Shown here piece after piece: positions 12,797-13,109 of a DNA stretch of 13,109 nt; within the stretch, counting starts at the first letter, position 1; every line of letters starts with the position of its first letter. Source of the DNA: Verrucomicrobiota bacterium. GTDB taxonomy: Bacteria > Verrucomicrobiota > Verrucomicrobiia > Limisphaerales > JADLHS01. The notes under the pieces were generated by a model. The model ran no database searches and was not told the DNA's origin. It saw only the letters and a program-made list of their open reading frames with translations. The position numbers and the translations under genes are program-made. The stretch is from NCBI GenBank assembly GCA_004297495.1, contig SCTL01000837.1, forward strand, positions 1 through 13,109, written 5' to 3'.

Positions 12797-13109
12797 TGCG
12801 TTGCATCCACCAGCGTGCTGACATGCACGTCGTAATCCTGTCCCTGCACCGGCACCATCACGTGCACGGTCACGAGCCGCATCGCGCCGTCTTCGGCCCA
12901 CGGCTCGGACTGCAAATTCCACGAATAATCCTGCAAGCCCTCGCGCATCGTTCCCTTCTGCGCGGCGGACTGCCATTGGCCGGTCACGAGCAATTCGTTC
13001 AACTTCGTCTCTGCCAGCCGCGCACCCAGCGCTTTTCTTTCCGCCACCGAACCCGCGCGGCTCGCGATGCGCAGGCCCTGCACCGCCACCGGAATCACGA
13101 TGGCCATGA
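12793..13109 (-). CDS. gspI: Minor pseudopilin GspI, 5' end beyond the window
   Basis: The visible 104-105 residues are the body and C-terminus of a GspI-type minor pseudopilin. The tail of the hydrophobic helix ('MAIVIPVAVQGLRIAS') is followed by 'ERKALGARLAETKLNELLVTG', the helix and Glu-Thr-Lys-Leu-x-Glu pattern typical of GspI, then a compact beta-domain ('YSWNLQSEPWAEDGAMRLVTV'). The prepilin peptidase site and true start lie upstream, past position 13109. The ATG at 13107 is internal to the hydrophobic helix and should not be taken as the start. The stop overlaps the GTG start of gspJ. Confidence 0.87.
   Translation of the reverse strand, partial: MAIVIPVAVQGLRIASRAGSVAERKALGARLAETKLNELLVTGQWQSAAQKGTMREGLQDYSWNLQSEPWAEDGAMRLVTVHVMVPVQGQDYDVHVSTLVDATQ

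Noticed and set aside
12797..12976. Upstream extension of the gspJ frame
   Set aside because: It lies over gspI in another frame. GTG 12796 is coupled to the gspI stop and has a ribosome site. Even if the longer start were used, the palindrome would still be translated.
1..13109. CRISPR array, tRNA, rRNA, insertion sequence or phage genes
   Set aside because: I saw no regularly spaced direct repeats, no cloverleaf candidates with conserved arms, and no transposase, integrase or phage structural motifs in any frame.

Overview
The window looks like a chromosomal piece of a GC-rich Gram-negative bacterium of the Verrucomicrobia, most like the Pedosphaera/Limisphaerales group. This is inference from protein style, not from a marker gene. 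The signs are a secreted beta-helix protein ending in a 'LSW...FTLQ...FRL' tail, low-complexity Gly, Asn and Ser tracts in envelope proteins, a type II secretion (T2SS) locus of unusual composition, and large palindromic repeats of the kind common in these genomes.

Layout. Positions 1-3185 are read on the plus strand. They hold a 786-residue exported beta-helix protein built from two tandem copies of one module, a shortened tyrosine-phosphatase-like gene, a 42-residue single-span membrane protein and a tandem CDGSH iron-sulfur protein. Positions 3238-13109 are read on the minus strand and form one tightly packed operon. In transcription order it contains gspI (5' end outside the window), gspJ, gspK, gspL (a PilM-PilN-like fusion), gspM (PilO-like), a GspC/PilP-like protein, a secretin in two pieces, and a sensor histidine kinase. 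The two gene blocks converge on a GTGAC-rich palindrome at 3182-3255. No gap between genes exceeds 75 bases.

How the genes fit together. GspI, GspJ and GspK are minor pseudopilins that would cap the pseudopilus tip. GspL and GspM form the inner-membrane assembly platform. The GspC/PilP-like protein would connect the platform to the outer-membrane secretin. GspE, F, G and H are not present and may lie beyond position 13109. Five successive junctions (I/J, J/K, K/L, L/M, M/C) are 4-base ATGA or GTGA stop/start overlaps, which points to translational coupling.

Main points for a second look. First, the secretin is divided between two separately exported proteins, and the break falls inside an N-domain, within its low-complexity loop. 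Second, a 70-base nested palindrome lies in frame inside the leader-peptide coding region of gspJ with no start codon after it, so it must be translated, much as Rickettsia palindromic elements are. Third, another palindrome supplies the last codons and the stop of the histidine kinase. Fourth, the phosphatase-like gene seems to have lost the middle of its domain. Fifth, GspK carries two adjacent EF-hand-like calcium loops.
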